From UBA8437 sp964646205 (GTDB lineage Bacteria > Planctomycetota > Planctomycetia > Planctomycetales > Planctomycetaceae), in NCBI GenBank assembly GCA_964646205.1, contig CAZYAZ010000004.1, forward strand, positions 65,490-129,489: 64,000 nt of DNA, written 5' to 3'. Of the stretch, positions 53,280-62,051 are shown piece after piece. Under the pieces are notes generated by a model. The model saw nothing but the letters and a program-made list of their open reading frames with translations. It did not search any database and was not told the origin of the DNA. A program made the translations under genes and the position numbers. Numbering within the stretch: position 1 is the stretch's first letter; each line of letters begins with the position of its first letter.

Positions 53280-56058
53280 CCACGACGGACCCTGCAGTTT
53301 CACGTTCGACGGAAAGTCGATCACCGCGCAACCGGGACAGACGATTGCCGGTGCATTGCACCAGGCCGGGGTCCACGTGGTCTCGCGCAGCTTCAAGTAT
53401 CATCGGCCTCGTGGTCTGTTCTGTGCCACCGGCCGGTGTCCCAACTGCCTGTGCACGGTGGATGGTGATCCCAACGTGCGGACGTGTGTCACGCCGGCCA
53501 GCCAGGACATGGCCGTCCGCAGTCAGAATGCGTGGCCAGGGCTGAAGTGGGACGTGTTGTCGGTGTTCGACCGATTGCACCGATTCATGCCGGTTGGTTT
53601 TTATTACCGTGTGATGCACAAGCCCCGGTTCCTGTGGCCGGTGTTTGAGTCGATCGTCCGCCGGATCGCCGGACTGGGGCGTATCGACCAGCAGGCGGGC
53701 GGCCGGCGACGTTATGACCGTCAGACGTTGCACAGCGATGTGGTCGTGATCGGCGGAGGCTGGGCGGGAATGCACGCCGCGATCGAGGCCTCACGCGGTG
53801 GTTGTGATGTGACCCTGGTGGATGATCGCGAGGAACTGGGGGGGCACGCGTTGTTTGATCCGGTTTCCTGGGTCGAGCGAGAGCCGGAGTTCCTGTCCAC
53901 CCTCCAGGCTGTTCTGGATGATCCCCGGATCCGGGTCCTGAAGAAGGCGACGGCCTTTGGCTGTTACGAGGACCGACTGGTGGCTGTGCAGACCGGAGAC
54001 CGAATGATCCGTTTGCGGGCCAACCAGGTTGTGGTTGCCACCGGAGGGTGGGAAAAACCGCTGGTCTTTCCGGGCAATGATCGTCCCGGCGTGATGTTGG
54101 CCAGCGGTGTCCAGCAGATGCTGTGGCGGGACGGGTGCCAGTTTCCTGGAGAAGCGGTTGTGGTGACCGACAATCCCAGTGGCTACCACGTGGCCCACGC
54201 CCTGAGGGCCAGTGGTACCCGTGTCGTGGCCGTAGTGGACCACAACGAAACCCCGGCGGCTGATCCCGGGGACCTGCCGGTCCGGACCGGACAAACCATC
54301 CATTCTGTGAGCGGCCGTCGACATGTCACGTCCGCGGTTGTCGGGCCGCTGGATGCCGAGTCGTCTTCGAGTGAGTCGGTTCGCTGTCGCTGGGTTGTTC
54401 AGGCCGTCGGTTTCACGACAGCTTCCGGATTGCTGGCCCAGGCCGGTTGCCGGTTGGTCTATGACGAATCGCGTGATCTGTTTCGCGTGGACCAATTCTC
54501 CGACGGCTTCCGTGCCGCGGGGTCGGTCAACGGGACCTTCGATATTGACGCGTGTGCTCGCGAGGGGCGGTTGGCTGGGGAGGTGGCCGCGGCCGGAGAA
54601 GGTGGCGGCAGCATTGACGTGATGCCTGCAGAGACGTCCCCGCCGGAACGACGGCCGCCACAGGGCAAGAAAGCGTTTGTCTGCTTGTGTGAGGACGTGA
54701 CTGAAAAGGACCTGTTCGATGCGGTTGCCGAGGGGTTTGCGAACATCGAGACACTGAAGAGATACTCCACCGTCTGCATGGGGCCATGCCAGGGCAAGAT
54801 GTGTCAGTCCGGTTCGATTGACGTGTGTGCTCGAGCCAACGAGAAGACGGTTGCCGAGACGGGCCGGACGACGGCCCGTCCACCCGATCAGCCGGTGCCC
54901 CTGGGTGTGTTGGCCGGACGAGCGCCGCATCGCCACCTGGTGCGGCGAACGGCACTGCACGACTGGCACACTGAAGCGGGAGCGGTGTTCCTGGATTCGG
55001 GAGCCTGGAAGAGGCCCGAGTCGTATGGTGATCCGGCGGCAGAATACCGGGTGGTGCGAGAAGGCGTGGGACTGATTGATGTCTCGACCCTGGGCAAGCT
55101 TGAGTTGCGAGGTCGTGACGTGGCCGAGTTTCTGGAGTTCGTTTACCCGAACCGTTTTGCCAAGTTGCAGGTCGGTCGTGTGAGATACGGCGTGGTCTGT
55201 GACGAGTCGGGAATTATTCTCGACGATGGCACAATCGCACGACTGGCCGACGACCGCTGGTTCTTGACCACCACCACCGGAAACGCCGATGGGGTCGACA
55301 GTTGGTTCCGGTGGTGGTTGGCGACACGGCCGGATTGGGACATTCGGTTGACGAACGTCAGCGGTGCGACGGCTGCGATGAACCTGGCTGGCCCCAGGAG
55401 CCGGGACGTCCTGGCGGCGGTGTGCGATGACGATATCTCGACCGAAGCCGTTCCCTACCTGGCCGCCTCGCAACTCACCGTCGCCGGCGTGCCGGCGATC
55501 GTGTTGCGGATCGGGTTCGTGGGGGAACTGGGTTACGAGATCCACGTGCCCTCCCACCTTGCGGAGCACGTCTGGCGGGAACTGATGACGGCGGGGGCGG
55601 CGTTGGGGATCCAGCCGTTTGGTGTCGAGGCTCAACGCCGGTTGCGGCTGGACAAGCAGCACTTCCTGGCAGGACAAGATACAGATGCGCTGTCGAATCC
55701 CTTTGACGCTGGATTGCCCTGGATCGTCAAGCTCGACAAGCCCGACTTTGTCGGTCGTCGTGCGCTGGAGCGAGCTTCGCAGCGGGATCCGGGACAGCAG
55801 TTGGTCGGTTTTCGACTCGAGGGAAACCAGGTGCCACCGGAACCGTCTCTGGTGCTCGTCGACGGACGGCTCGAGGGTCGGGTCACCAGTGCCCGTTATT
55901 CGCCGGTCGCCGGGGCGACCATCGGGCTGGCCTGGGTGCCAGCAGAATCGGCTGAGAATGGCCAGCAGATCTCGATCCAACTGGACGGTCGGCTGGTCAA
56001 TGCGGTGGTGCAGCGAGAACCATTTTATGATCCCGAGGGTGCTCGGCTGAAAAGCTGA
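53272..56058 (+). CDS. mgdC: N-methylglutamate dehydrogenase subunit C (SoxA-like, alpha)
   Basis: A 928-residue SoxA homologue. It opens with a ferredoxin-like domain whose plant-type [2Fe-2S] cysteines are intact (C51, C56, C59, C72). A Rossmann domain follows with VVIGGGWAGMHAA near 160 and ATGGWEKP. A BFD-like domain carries C471-x-C473 and C506-x4-C511. From 570 a GcvT-like folate domain follows (DVSTLGKLELRGRD, GYEIHVPSHLAEHVW, GVEAQRRLRLDKQHFLAGQD). As I recall, classical oxygen-using tetrameric sarcosine oxidase lacks these cysteines. Their presence favours transfer of electrons to a carrier. ATG at 53272 is chosen; two GTGs precede it in frame. Confidence 0.82.
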   Translation: MSSHDGPCSFTFDGKSITAQPGQTIAGALHQAGVHVVSRSFKYHRPRGLFCATGRCPNCLCTVDGDPNVRTCVTPASQDMAVRSQNAWPGLKWDVLSVFDRLHRFMPVGFYYRVMHKPRFLWPVFESIVRRIAGLGRIDQQAGGRRRYDRQTLHSDVVVIGGGWAGMHAAIEASRGGCDVTLVDDREELGGHALFDPVSWVEREPEFLSTLQAVLDDPRIRVLKKATAFGCYEDRLVAVQTGDRMIRLRANQVVVATGGWEKPLVFPGNDRPGVMLASGVQQMLWRDGCQFPGEAVVVTDNPSGYHVAHALRASGTRVVAVVDHNETPAADPGDLPVRTGQTIHSVSGRRHVTSAVVGPLDAESSSSESVRCRWVVQAVGFTTASGLLAQAGCRLVYDESRDLFRVDQFSDGFRAAGSVNGTFDIDACAREGRLAGEVAAAGEGGGSIDVMPAETSPPERRPPQGKKAFVCLCEDVTEKDLFDAVAEGFANIETLKRYSTVCMGPCQGKMCQSGSIDVCARANEKTVAETGRTTARPPDQPVPLGVLAGRAPHRHLVRRTALHDWHTEAGAVFLDSGAWKRPESYGDPAAEYRVVREGVGLIDVSTLGKLELRGRDVAEFLEFVYPNRFAKLQVGRVRYGVVCDESGIILDDGTIARLADDRWFLTTTTGNADGVDSWFRWWLATRPDWDIRLTNVSGATAAMNLAGPRSRDVLAAVCDDDISTEAVPYLAASQLTVAGVPAIVLRIGFVGELGYEIHVPSHLAEHVWRELMTAGAALGIQPFGVEAQRRLRLDKQHFLAGQDTDALSNPFDAGLPWIVKLDKPDFVGRRALERASQRDPGQQLVGFRLEGNQVPPEPSLVLVDGRLEGRVTSARYSPVAGATIGLAWVPAESAENGQQISIQLDGRLVNAVVQREPFYDPEGARLKS

Positions 56059-56080
56059 TCGACGACAGGACCACGCTGGA

Positions 56081-56749
56081 ATGATCTCACAACAATCCTC
56101 TCCACTGGCTCGCGGCCCACTGGTTGCCTGGCATCGCGGTGCCGGTGGCGTTCTCGAGCAGGTCGGTGGGTGGGAGATCTGTGTCAGCCATCCGGTTGAC
56201 CAGGAACCGGAGTCGTCCAGCGGCAATCTGCTGTTGGATTGGTCGCACCGTTCGGTGACCGAATTGAACGGTCCACGCACCGGGGAATTGGTCAGGGGGC
56301 TGGTGGGAACCGACGTGGCCGTCAGACGGACGGCGGCCGGTCGGGCGGGGATGGTTTCGCGACTGACACCAGCACGGGCGATCGTGTTTGGCGATCCCGG
56401 GCCCGAGGTGCTGGCAGATCCGGCGGCGGTGGATGTCACGGGGGGCTGGGCGACGATCGTGCTGTCCGGTCCCGACGCCATCAATATTCTGTCCTTGCTC
56501 ACCTCGGCAGATCTTCGGACGCGAGCGATGCCGGTGGCCGCCTGTCGGCAGGGGCCGATTGCTGGAATCAACACGTTGTTGTGTCATTTTGCCGGACACT
56601 GGGAATTGCATGCCTGTCCGGATTCGGTGCTTTCGCTCTGGGAGGCACTGCTGGACGAGGGCCGGGCATATGGCCTGCGGGTTGTGGGTGCCGAACGGTT
56701 GGGGGCAGTGGTCACGGTCGGAGGTGGCGGCCAGGAGGACTCGTCGTGA
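56081..56749 (+). CDS. mgdD: N-methylglutamate dehydrogenase subunit D (SoxG-like, gamma)
   Basis: A 222-residue protein matching the gamma subunit of tetrameric sarcosine oxidase in size and position. The pattern GRAGMVSRLTPARAIVFGDP, DVTGGWATIVLSGPDAINIL and a C-terminal SVLSLWEALLDEGRAYGLRV follow the GcvT-like fold of SoxG, which is poorly conserved in all organisms. It has no cofactor motif. The start lies 22 bases after mgdC and the end overlaps mgdA as GTGA. The call depends largely on context. Confidence 0.72.
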   Translation: MISQQSSPLARGPLVAWHRGAGGVLEQVGGWEICVSHPVDQEPESSSGNLLLDWSHRSVTELNGPRTGELVRGLVGTDVAVRRTAAGRAGMVSRLTPARAIVFGDPGPEVLADPAAVDVTGGWATIVLSGPDAINILSLLTSADLRTRAMPVAACRQGPIAGINTLLCHFAGHWELHACPDSVLSLWEALLDEGRAYGLRVVGAERLGAVVTVGGGGQEDSS

Positions 56750-57942
56750 CGAAACGGATGTGGCGGGATCACGATCTGCAGGACTCCTACGATGTTGTCA
56801 TCATCGGGGGCGGGGTCCATGGGCTGGCGACCGCCTACTACCTGGCTCAACAGGGGGTGACCAACGTCGCCGTGCTCGAAGCCCGTTACGTGGGTTTCGG
56901 TGGTTCTGGCCGGAATACCGCCATCGTGCGATCGAACTATCGCACACCCGAGGGCATCGCTTTTTACGACCACTCGGTGAAGCTGTACGAGAAGCTGGCG
57001 GCCGAACTGGATTACAACATCATGTTCTCACAGCGGGGCCATCTGACACTGGCCCACAACGAACGTGGAGTCAGCGGTCTTCGCGAACGGGCTCTGACCA
57101 ACCAGCTTTGTGGTGTCGATTCGCGACTGATTTTCCCCGACGAGATCCGCAAGCACGTGCCCGAGATGCAGTTAGAAGGCTCGCTCCGGTACCCCGTGAT
57201 GGCTGCGTTGTACCATCCACCCGGAGGCATCATTCGTCACGACGCGGTCGTCTGGGCCTACGCCCGGGGGGCCGATGCGGCGGGCGTGCACGTCCACCAG
57301 TTGACCGAGGTGACCGACCTGGAGGTGGTTGACGGAACTGTCACCGGTGTGATGACCAATCGGGGACCGATCAAGGCCGGCACGGTGGTCAACGCGACGG
57401 CCGGCTATGCCAGCACGATCGCCGCAATGGCCGGTCGTCAGATTCCGTTGGAAACCCATCCCCTGCAGGCGATGGTGACCGAACCTCTGAAACCCTGGCT
57501 GCACTCGGTGATCGTCAGTTCGACCCTGCACGTGTATGTCTCGCAAACCGATCGCGGCGAACTGGTGATCGGTGCCGAGGTGGACGACTACGCGAGCTAT
57601 TCGCTGCGTGGCACGCTGCCGTTTGCCGAGAGCGCGGCGACGCACTTGGTGGAGTTGTTCCCGTTTTTGGCCAACGTCCGGATGCTCAGACAGTGGGCCG
57701 GGCTGTGCGACATGACCCCGGATTACTCACCGATTATCGGCGAGGATCCGGGGGTCAAGGGATTCTTCATGACCGTTGGGTGGGGGACCTACGGTTTCAA
57801 GGCGGGTCCTGCCTCGGGCCACCTGTTGGCGGAACTGATCGCGACCGGCCGGACGCCCCAACTGCTCGAGCCGTTTTCACTGGCACGTTTTGCCGAAGAC
57901 CGGCTGGTGGGAGAGAAGGCGGCCGCGAGCGTGTCGCATTAG
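56746..57942 (+). CDS. mgdA: N-methylglutamate dehydrogenase subunit A (SoxB-like, beta, FAD)
   Basis: A 398-residue flavoprotein of the DadA/SoxB family. The FAD-binding VVIIGGGVHGLATAYYLA is near 17. The covalent-FMN histidine position of tetrameric sarcosine oxidase beta subunits matches H165 in GGIIRHDAVVWAYARG. TVVNATAGYAST and the C-terminal GWGTYGFKAGPASGHLLAEL are typical. It oxidises the N-methyl amine and, with the alpha-subunit folate domain, yields a methylene-folate or formaldehyde. GTG at 56746 overlaps the mgdD stop and follows AGGAGG; ATG at 56758 is an alternative. It ends 3 bases before the stop of a convergent gene. Confidence 0.82.
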   Translation: MTKRMWRDHDLQDSYDVVIIGGGVHGLATAYYLAQQGVTNVAVLEARYVGFGGSGRNTAIVRSNYRTPEGIAFYDHSVKLYEKLAAELDYNIMFSQRGHLTLAHNERGVSGLRERALTNQLCGVDSRLIFPDEIRKHVPEMQLEGSLRYPVMAALYHPPGGIIRHDAVVWAYARGADAAGVHVHQLTEVTDLEVVDGTVTGVMTNRGPIKAGTVVNATAGYASTIAAMAGRQIPLETHPLQAMVTEPLKPWLHSVIVSSTLHVYVSQTDRGELVIGAEVDDYASYSLRGTLPFAESAATHLVELFPFLANVRMLRQWAGLCDMTPDYSPIIGEDPGVKGFFMTVGWGTYGFKAGPASGHLLAELIATGRTPQLLEPFSLARFAEDRLVGEKAAASVSH

Positions 57943-57945
57943 GGA

Positions 57946-59262
57946 CTACAGCTTCCAGCCCTTGCGGTATTTCCGCTTGATGATCGACTTGGCCTCGGGA
58001 CAATCGACAGCCTGGGCGGCTGCCGCATCCCAGGTGATGTCTTTCTGGCCCAGCCGGTAGGAGAGGTTGCCCAGGTGGCCACATTCGGTCAACAGGGCTC
58101 CGTAGCGGAAGTTGCAGGTGGTGTCGGTGTTTCCGCTGCGGATCGCCTGCAGGAACTCGTTGTGATGGCCCACCGAATCGGTGATCGTGGGTTTGACCGG
58201 ACTGGCTTCTTTGCCGGCCGCCATGAACAGCTTGCGGGTGGAGTAGTCGGCCAACACTCGTCCATCTGATCCCTCGAAGAGCACGGCTGAACCCTTGCCG
58301 TAGGATTCGGCGCCCTTGGGCTTCAATCCGCCGTGGTACCAGGTGATGTGAACGGCCGGTCGATCGTCGGTCGCGTTGAAGTGGTAATCGACCTTCATCT
58401 TCATCGGGCACTGGTTGTCGCCGTTGTGGCCTTTTTCGCCAGTCGCGTGGACGCGATTGGGGTACTTCAAACCCAGGGCCCAATAGGGGAGATCCATGTA
58501 ATGGCAGACGAAATCAGCCAGTTGTCCACCACCAAAATCCCACCAGTAACGCCAGTTGAAGTGGAAATGAGACGCGTGGTAGGGACGTTCGGGTGCGGGG
58601 CCAAGCCACAGGTCGTAATTGACGTGCTTGGGCGGAGTTGCCTGCTTCACACGCTGTCCGACCCGGACTCCTCCACCCTGCCAGACGTGGACCCGCTGGA
58701 TCTCGCCAATCACTCCAGCCTGGACCATTTCGACCACTCGGCGGTAGTTGTTCAACGGGTGGTTGTGGATCTGGTTTCCCATCTGGGTGACAGCCTTACG
58801 TTCGGCGGTCAGTCGCGAGATGACTCGGGCCTCGTGGATCGAGTGCGTCAGCGGTTTTTCGCAGTAAACGGCCAAGCCCCGTTTCAGCGCGGCGACGACC
58901 GGGATCGCATGCATGTGGTCGGGTGTGCTGACAACGACACCATCGAGGTCCTTGATGTCGAGCACCCGGCGGAAGTTGTCGGTGGTCTTGGCCCGGGGAT
59001 GCTTGGCTGACGCTGCGGCCAGCCGGTTGGCGTCGATGTCGCACAGTGCAACGATATTCTCGCCACTGACACCGGCCAGATTGCTGCCACCGCGGCCGGC
59101 CACTCCGATGACCGCCAGGTTGAGCTTGTCGTTGGCACTGCGCTTTTCGACGGCCGTGGCACTGGAGGCCGTCCAGTTGCCGGCCAGCGGCAAGGTGGTG
59201 CCGGCAGCGACAGCGGCCTGGAGGAAATCTCGACGCGTACGACGTGTGTTCTGGGTGGTCAT
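57946..59262 (-). CDS. Tat-exported Gfo/Idh/MocA family oxidoreductase
   Basis: A 438-residue protein. A twin-arginine signal (RRTRRDFLQAAVAAGTTLP) leads into the NAD(P)-binding Rossmann domain (KLNLAVIGVAGRGGSNLAG). The family motif EKP is within VYCEKPLTHSIHE. GDNQCPMKMKVDYHFNATDD and WYHGGLKPKGAESYGKG belong to the C-terminal substrate domain. It probably oxidises or reduces a sugar derivative outside the cytoplasm. It converges on mgdA with 3 bases between the stops and is unlikely to belong to the methylamine pathway. Confidence 0.92.
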   Translation of the reverse strand: MTTQNTRRTRRDFLQAAVAAGTTLPLAGNWTASSATAVEKRSANDKLNLAVIGVAGRGGSNLAGVSGENIVALCDIDANRLAAASAKHPRAKTTDNFRRVLDIKDLDGVVVSTPDHMHAIPVVAALKRGLAVYCEKPLTHSIHEARVISRLTAERKAVTQMGNQIHNHPLNNYRRVVEMVQAGVIGEIQRVHVWQGGGVRVGQRVKQATPPKHVNYDLWLGPAPERPYHASHFHFNWRYWWDFGGGQLADFVCHYMDLPYWALGLKYPNRVHATGEKGHNGDNQCPMKMKVDYHFNATDDRPAVHITWYHGGLKPKGAESYGKGSAVLFEGSDGRVLADYSTRKLFMAAGKEASPVKPTITDSVGHHNEFLQAIRSGNTDTTCNFRYGALLTECGHLGNLSYRLGQKDITWDAAAAQAVDCPEAKSIIKRKYRKGWKL

Positions 59263-59293
59263 TCTCGAACTCCGGGTGTGAATGAGGGCGAGG

Positions 59294-59327
59294 CCATTGC
59301 ACCCGATTCATCGGTCAGATGCAATGG
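59294..59327 (-). terminator. Compound hairpin after the PAS-GAF-receiver gene
   Basis: CCATTGCA at 59294-59301 pairs with TGCAATGG at 59320-59327. Inside, CCGAT at 59303-59307 pairs with ATCGG at 59310-59314 around two bases. It lies between the stop codon of the upstream minus-strand gene (59334) and the start of the Gfo/Idh gene (59262). No T-run follows on the minus strand. Termination or 3'-end protection of the signalling gene is likely. Confidence 0.5.
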
Positions 59328-59333
59328 GAGCCG

Positions 59334-60848
59334 CTAAACCGATTTGCCGACTGCCGCTTCGAGCTCGGTGAGCAGTTGATCGAGCCGAAAAGGCTTGTAG
59401 AGCACTGCCTTGAGCCCCCCGGCCTGCCGGGCTTTGACGATCGAATGCGTGGGGTCGTAGCCGAACCCGGTCATCAGGATGACCGGCACCGCGGGATTGA
59501 TTTCACGCAGTTGGCAAAAACACTCGTACCCGGTCATGTCCTCGAGCCGGATGTCGGCCACGACTGTGTCGTAATGGGATTGTCGCAGCATCACACAGGC
59601 GGAGTCACCGTTGTGGGCTGTCTCGACATTGCAGCCGTAGCGTTCGAGCAATTCGTGAGCTGCCCGGCGGATTGATTCGTCACCGTCGACAAACAGTACT
59701 CGCTTGTCACGAATCCTCGGACGCTGTTGTCGGCCGGGCGGAGGAAGGTGGCTTCGTCGCGGAGCGATTGACTCACCCACCTCATGCACCAATTGCTTGA
59801 TCTCCCGGGTCCGTTCGAGAATCTGGTTCAACCGGTCGCAGACGTTGGGTTCGTGACCGATATATCTTTCGAGTACCCACGCGACGTCATTGAGGATGCC
59901 GTCGACCGGCCCGGCGACTTCTCGCAGTATCCGCTCGGTGTTTTCCGAAACCGTGGTGGCCTTTTCTGCGACCAGCAGTTCGAGCGTGTTGAGTGCGACG
60001 GACAATTCACGGCCAAAGAGTTCAAGAAACTGTAGGTCGTCCTCGGAGAATGCTCCCGGCTTGGGATTCTCGACGTTGAACGTGCCCAGGATCTCGTCAT
60101 GCAGCGTCAGGGGCACCGTCAGCGAACTGCGAGCATCGGGAGCCCCGGCCAGGTACAGGGGGTCACTCTCGGTGTCCTCGCACAAGTAACTCTTGCCCGT
60201 GGCGGCCACGAAACCGGTTACACCATTGTCCTCGGGAAGAGCGAACAGCTTGCGGTTGGCCGCCTCGTCTCGCATTCCGATTGCCAACAAGGGGACCAGT
60301 TCTAGCGTCTCGCGTTCGGTCAGTCGAATCTCGAGGTTGTCGTATTCCAGCAGGTCGCGCGTGAAGTGCGAGATCTTGGACTTGAGCAGCTCGATGCGGT
60401 CTTCGACGCTCATTTCCAGGATCTCCTGTGGCATCAGGTCACCCAGTTCGAGACCGGCCTGGTGGATCGCATGAAGTTTTTCTTGTTGCTGGACCTGGGT
60501 AGAGACGTCCCGGACCAGTGTCACCAGCGATTGAATCGAATCGGGCCCGGCGGACGTGTCGGCCTGTTGGTCAAGCAGCGGAGTGACGTGGACGTCGTAG
60601 TAACGTTTCTCGTCAATCTTCAGCGTGCTGCGGGTGGGCTGACCACGTCCGATAGCGGTGTGAAACGGACAGAGGTCCGGACCGAGGATTTCAGGCGACC
60701 CGAATAAGTCGTAGAAGCCTTGGCCAAGCGGCAACGTGTCCCGTTGCGCCAGAATGCGCAGTCGATCGTTGCACCATGTGATTTCGAGCGAGGGGTCGAG
60801 AACGGCCACACCGGCTGGCAGTTGTTCGAGCACCTCGCTCAGTGCCAT
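59334..60848 (-). CDS. PAS-GAF-receiver signalling protein without a kinase domain
   Basis: A 504-residue protein. A PAS domain lies at 4-110 (GVAVLDPSLEITWCNDRL). A GAF domain lies at about 140-300 (GFVAATGKSYLCEDTESDP, LTVPLTLHDEILGTFNVEN). A helical stretch of about 70 residues follows that could dimerise like HisKA. A C-terminal receiver domain lies at about 385-500, with VLFVDGDESIR, phospho-acceptor Asp in VVADIRLEDM and Lys in YKPF. No HATPase domain and no HisKA His were recognised, so the output must come from protein contact. ATG at 60848 is preferred over TTG at 60857. Confidence 0.85.
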   Translation of the reverse strand: MALSEVLEQLPAGVAVLDPSLEITWCNDRLRILAQRDTLPLGQGFYDLFGSPEILGPDLCPFHTAIGRGQPTRSTLKIDEKRYYDVHVTPLLDQQADTSAGPDSIQSLVTLVRDVSTQVQQQEKLHAIHQAGLELGDLMPQEILEMSVEDRIELLKSKISHFTRDLLEYDNLEIRLTERETLELVPLLAIGMRDEAANRKLFALPEDNGVTGFVAATGKSYLCEDTESDPLYLAGAPDARSSLTVPLTLHDEILGTFNVENPKPGAFSEDDLQFLELFGRELSVALNTLELLVAEKATTVSENTERILREVAGPVDGILNDVAWVLERYIGHEPNVCDRLNQILERTREIKQLVHEVGESIAPRRSHLPPPGRQQRPRIRDKRVLFVDGDESIRRAAHELLERYGCNVETAHNGDSACVMLRQSHYDTVVADIRLEDMTGYECFCQLREINPAVPVILMTGFGYDPTHSIVKARQAGGLKAVLYKPFRLDQLLTELEAAVGKSV

Positions 60849-60975
60849 TTGCGACAAGGCACCTTGCTCCGCCTGATCCGCAGAATCGCGAGATTATATG
60901 ATCGTGCGCCACGGCACGGCAACAGGACCTGGAGCGGTTTCTTGGATGAGCGACGAATTGGTTGAGAATCGGGCG

Positions 60976-62007
60976 TCAGACACCCGAGCGGATAAACAAC
61001 TCGTCGCCGTCCTGAACGACGTAGTCTTTTCCCTCGACGTGCCATAGTCCGGCGGCCTTGACCTCTTTTTCACCACCGAGTTCCAGCAGCTTGTCACACG
61101 GGGTGACCTCGGCACGGATGAAGCCCCGGGCAAGGTCCGAGTGAATCGAGTCGGCAGCGTCGACGGCAGACGATCCACGTCGAAGCAGCCAGGCGTGAAC
61201 CTCTTTCTCGGCACAGGTGTAGAAGGTGATCAGGTCTGCCGTCCCCAGGATGGCCTGCATGAGTTCGTTTCGACAACTGCCCGAGAGGCCCAGTTCCACG
61301 GCCATCTCGGCACGGTCGGATTCATCCAGGGCCTCGAGTTCCAGTTCCAGTCCGACGGCGGCGACCATCACGTGGTGTCCGGCTGCTTCGAGAGCGGCAA
61401 CAATCTGGTCGTCAACTTCGGAGTCGGCCGTGTTGATCAGCACGAGTCGTTTCTTGAGTGTCAGCAAGGAGAATGAGCGGCAGACTTTTTCCTGCAATTC
61501 GGTCAACTCGATGCCGTCAAGGTTGAGAGTGGTTTCGAGTGCCTCGGCCAGTGGCTTGAGAGCCTCGAGTTCTGCTTGCAATTCTTCCCGGTCCGGTCGT
61601 GGCTTGGTGGCATCGACCTCGAGTCGACTCACGCGGCTGGAGACAATCTGTAGATCGGCCAGTGCCATTTCTTCAGAGAAACGTTGGACCTCTTCGACGG
61701 CATCAACATCACCAAAGGACCCCACGACCTGGACCAGTGCCTGGGCTTCACGAATCACGGCAAGTCGCTGGGGATTGACGTCCTGTTGCCGCCGGTCGAG
61801 TCCGGGTGTGTCGAGCAATTCAATTCGGGCCGGGACTTCCTTGCCGGGCCGGTAGTGCTCGACCAGCTTGTCGAAACGCGCATCTGCAACTGTGGCCAGT
61901 CCCACTTGTCCGGTGTGAGCCTTGGCCGGGTCGGGGGCGGTGGCCGTCAGCAGTTCAAAGACCGTGCTCTTGCCACCACCCTGGAATCCGACAAGTCCGG
62001 TTTTCAT
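60976..62007 (-). CDS. YchF/OLA1-like P-loop NTPase (divergent)
   Basis: A 343-residue protein of the Obg/YchF group. The P-loop reads GFQGGGKSTVFELL where canonical YchF has a GxPNVGKST form. Switch motif IELLDTPGLDRRQQD, the base-specificity region LVLINTADSE, a coiled-coil insertion with paired charged residues, and a C-terminal TGS-like end (EGKDYVVQDGDELFIRSG) are visible. The altered P-loop suggests a planctomycete paralogue rather than standard ychF. It lies among ribosome-related genes but 44 bases from yraN. Confidence 0.82.
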   Translation of the reverse strand: MKTGLVGFQGGGKSTVFELLTATAPDPAKAHTGQVGLATVADARFDKLVEHYRPGKEVPARIELLDTPGLDRRQQDVNPQRLAVIREAQALVQVVGSFGDVDAVEEVQRFSEEMALADLQIVSSRVSRLEVDATKPRPDREELQAELEALKPLAEALETTLNLDGIELTELQEKVCRSFSLLTLKKRLVLINTADSEVDDQIVAALEAAGHHVMVAAVGLELELEALDESDRAEMAVELGLSGSCRNELMQAILGTADLITFYTCAEKEVHAWLLRRGSSAVDAADSIHSDLARGFIRAEVTPCDKLLELGGEKEVKAAGLWHVEGKDYVVQDGDELFIRSGV

Positions 62008-62051
62008 GGATCAACCTGGGGACAGAGGCCTGGTACTACTGATCGGCCGGT

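Noticed and set aside
56239..56745. Upstream extension of the mgdA frame inside mgdD
   Set aside because: The extension is glycine/arginine-rich shadow sequence. The FAD motif of the family starts right after GTG 56746.
48432..57942. Reading the cluster as plain sarcosine oxidase beside unrelated glutamate synthase genes
   Set aside because: The synthase, GlnT-like and all four oxidase-type genes are consecutive on one strand with tight spacing, which fits one pathway better. Kept as the main alternative in the findings.
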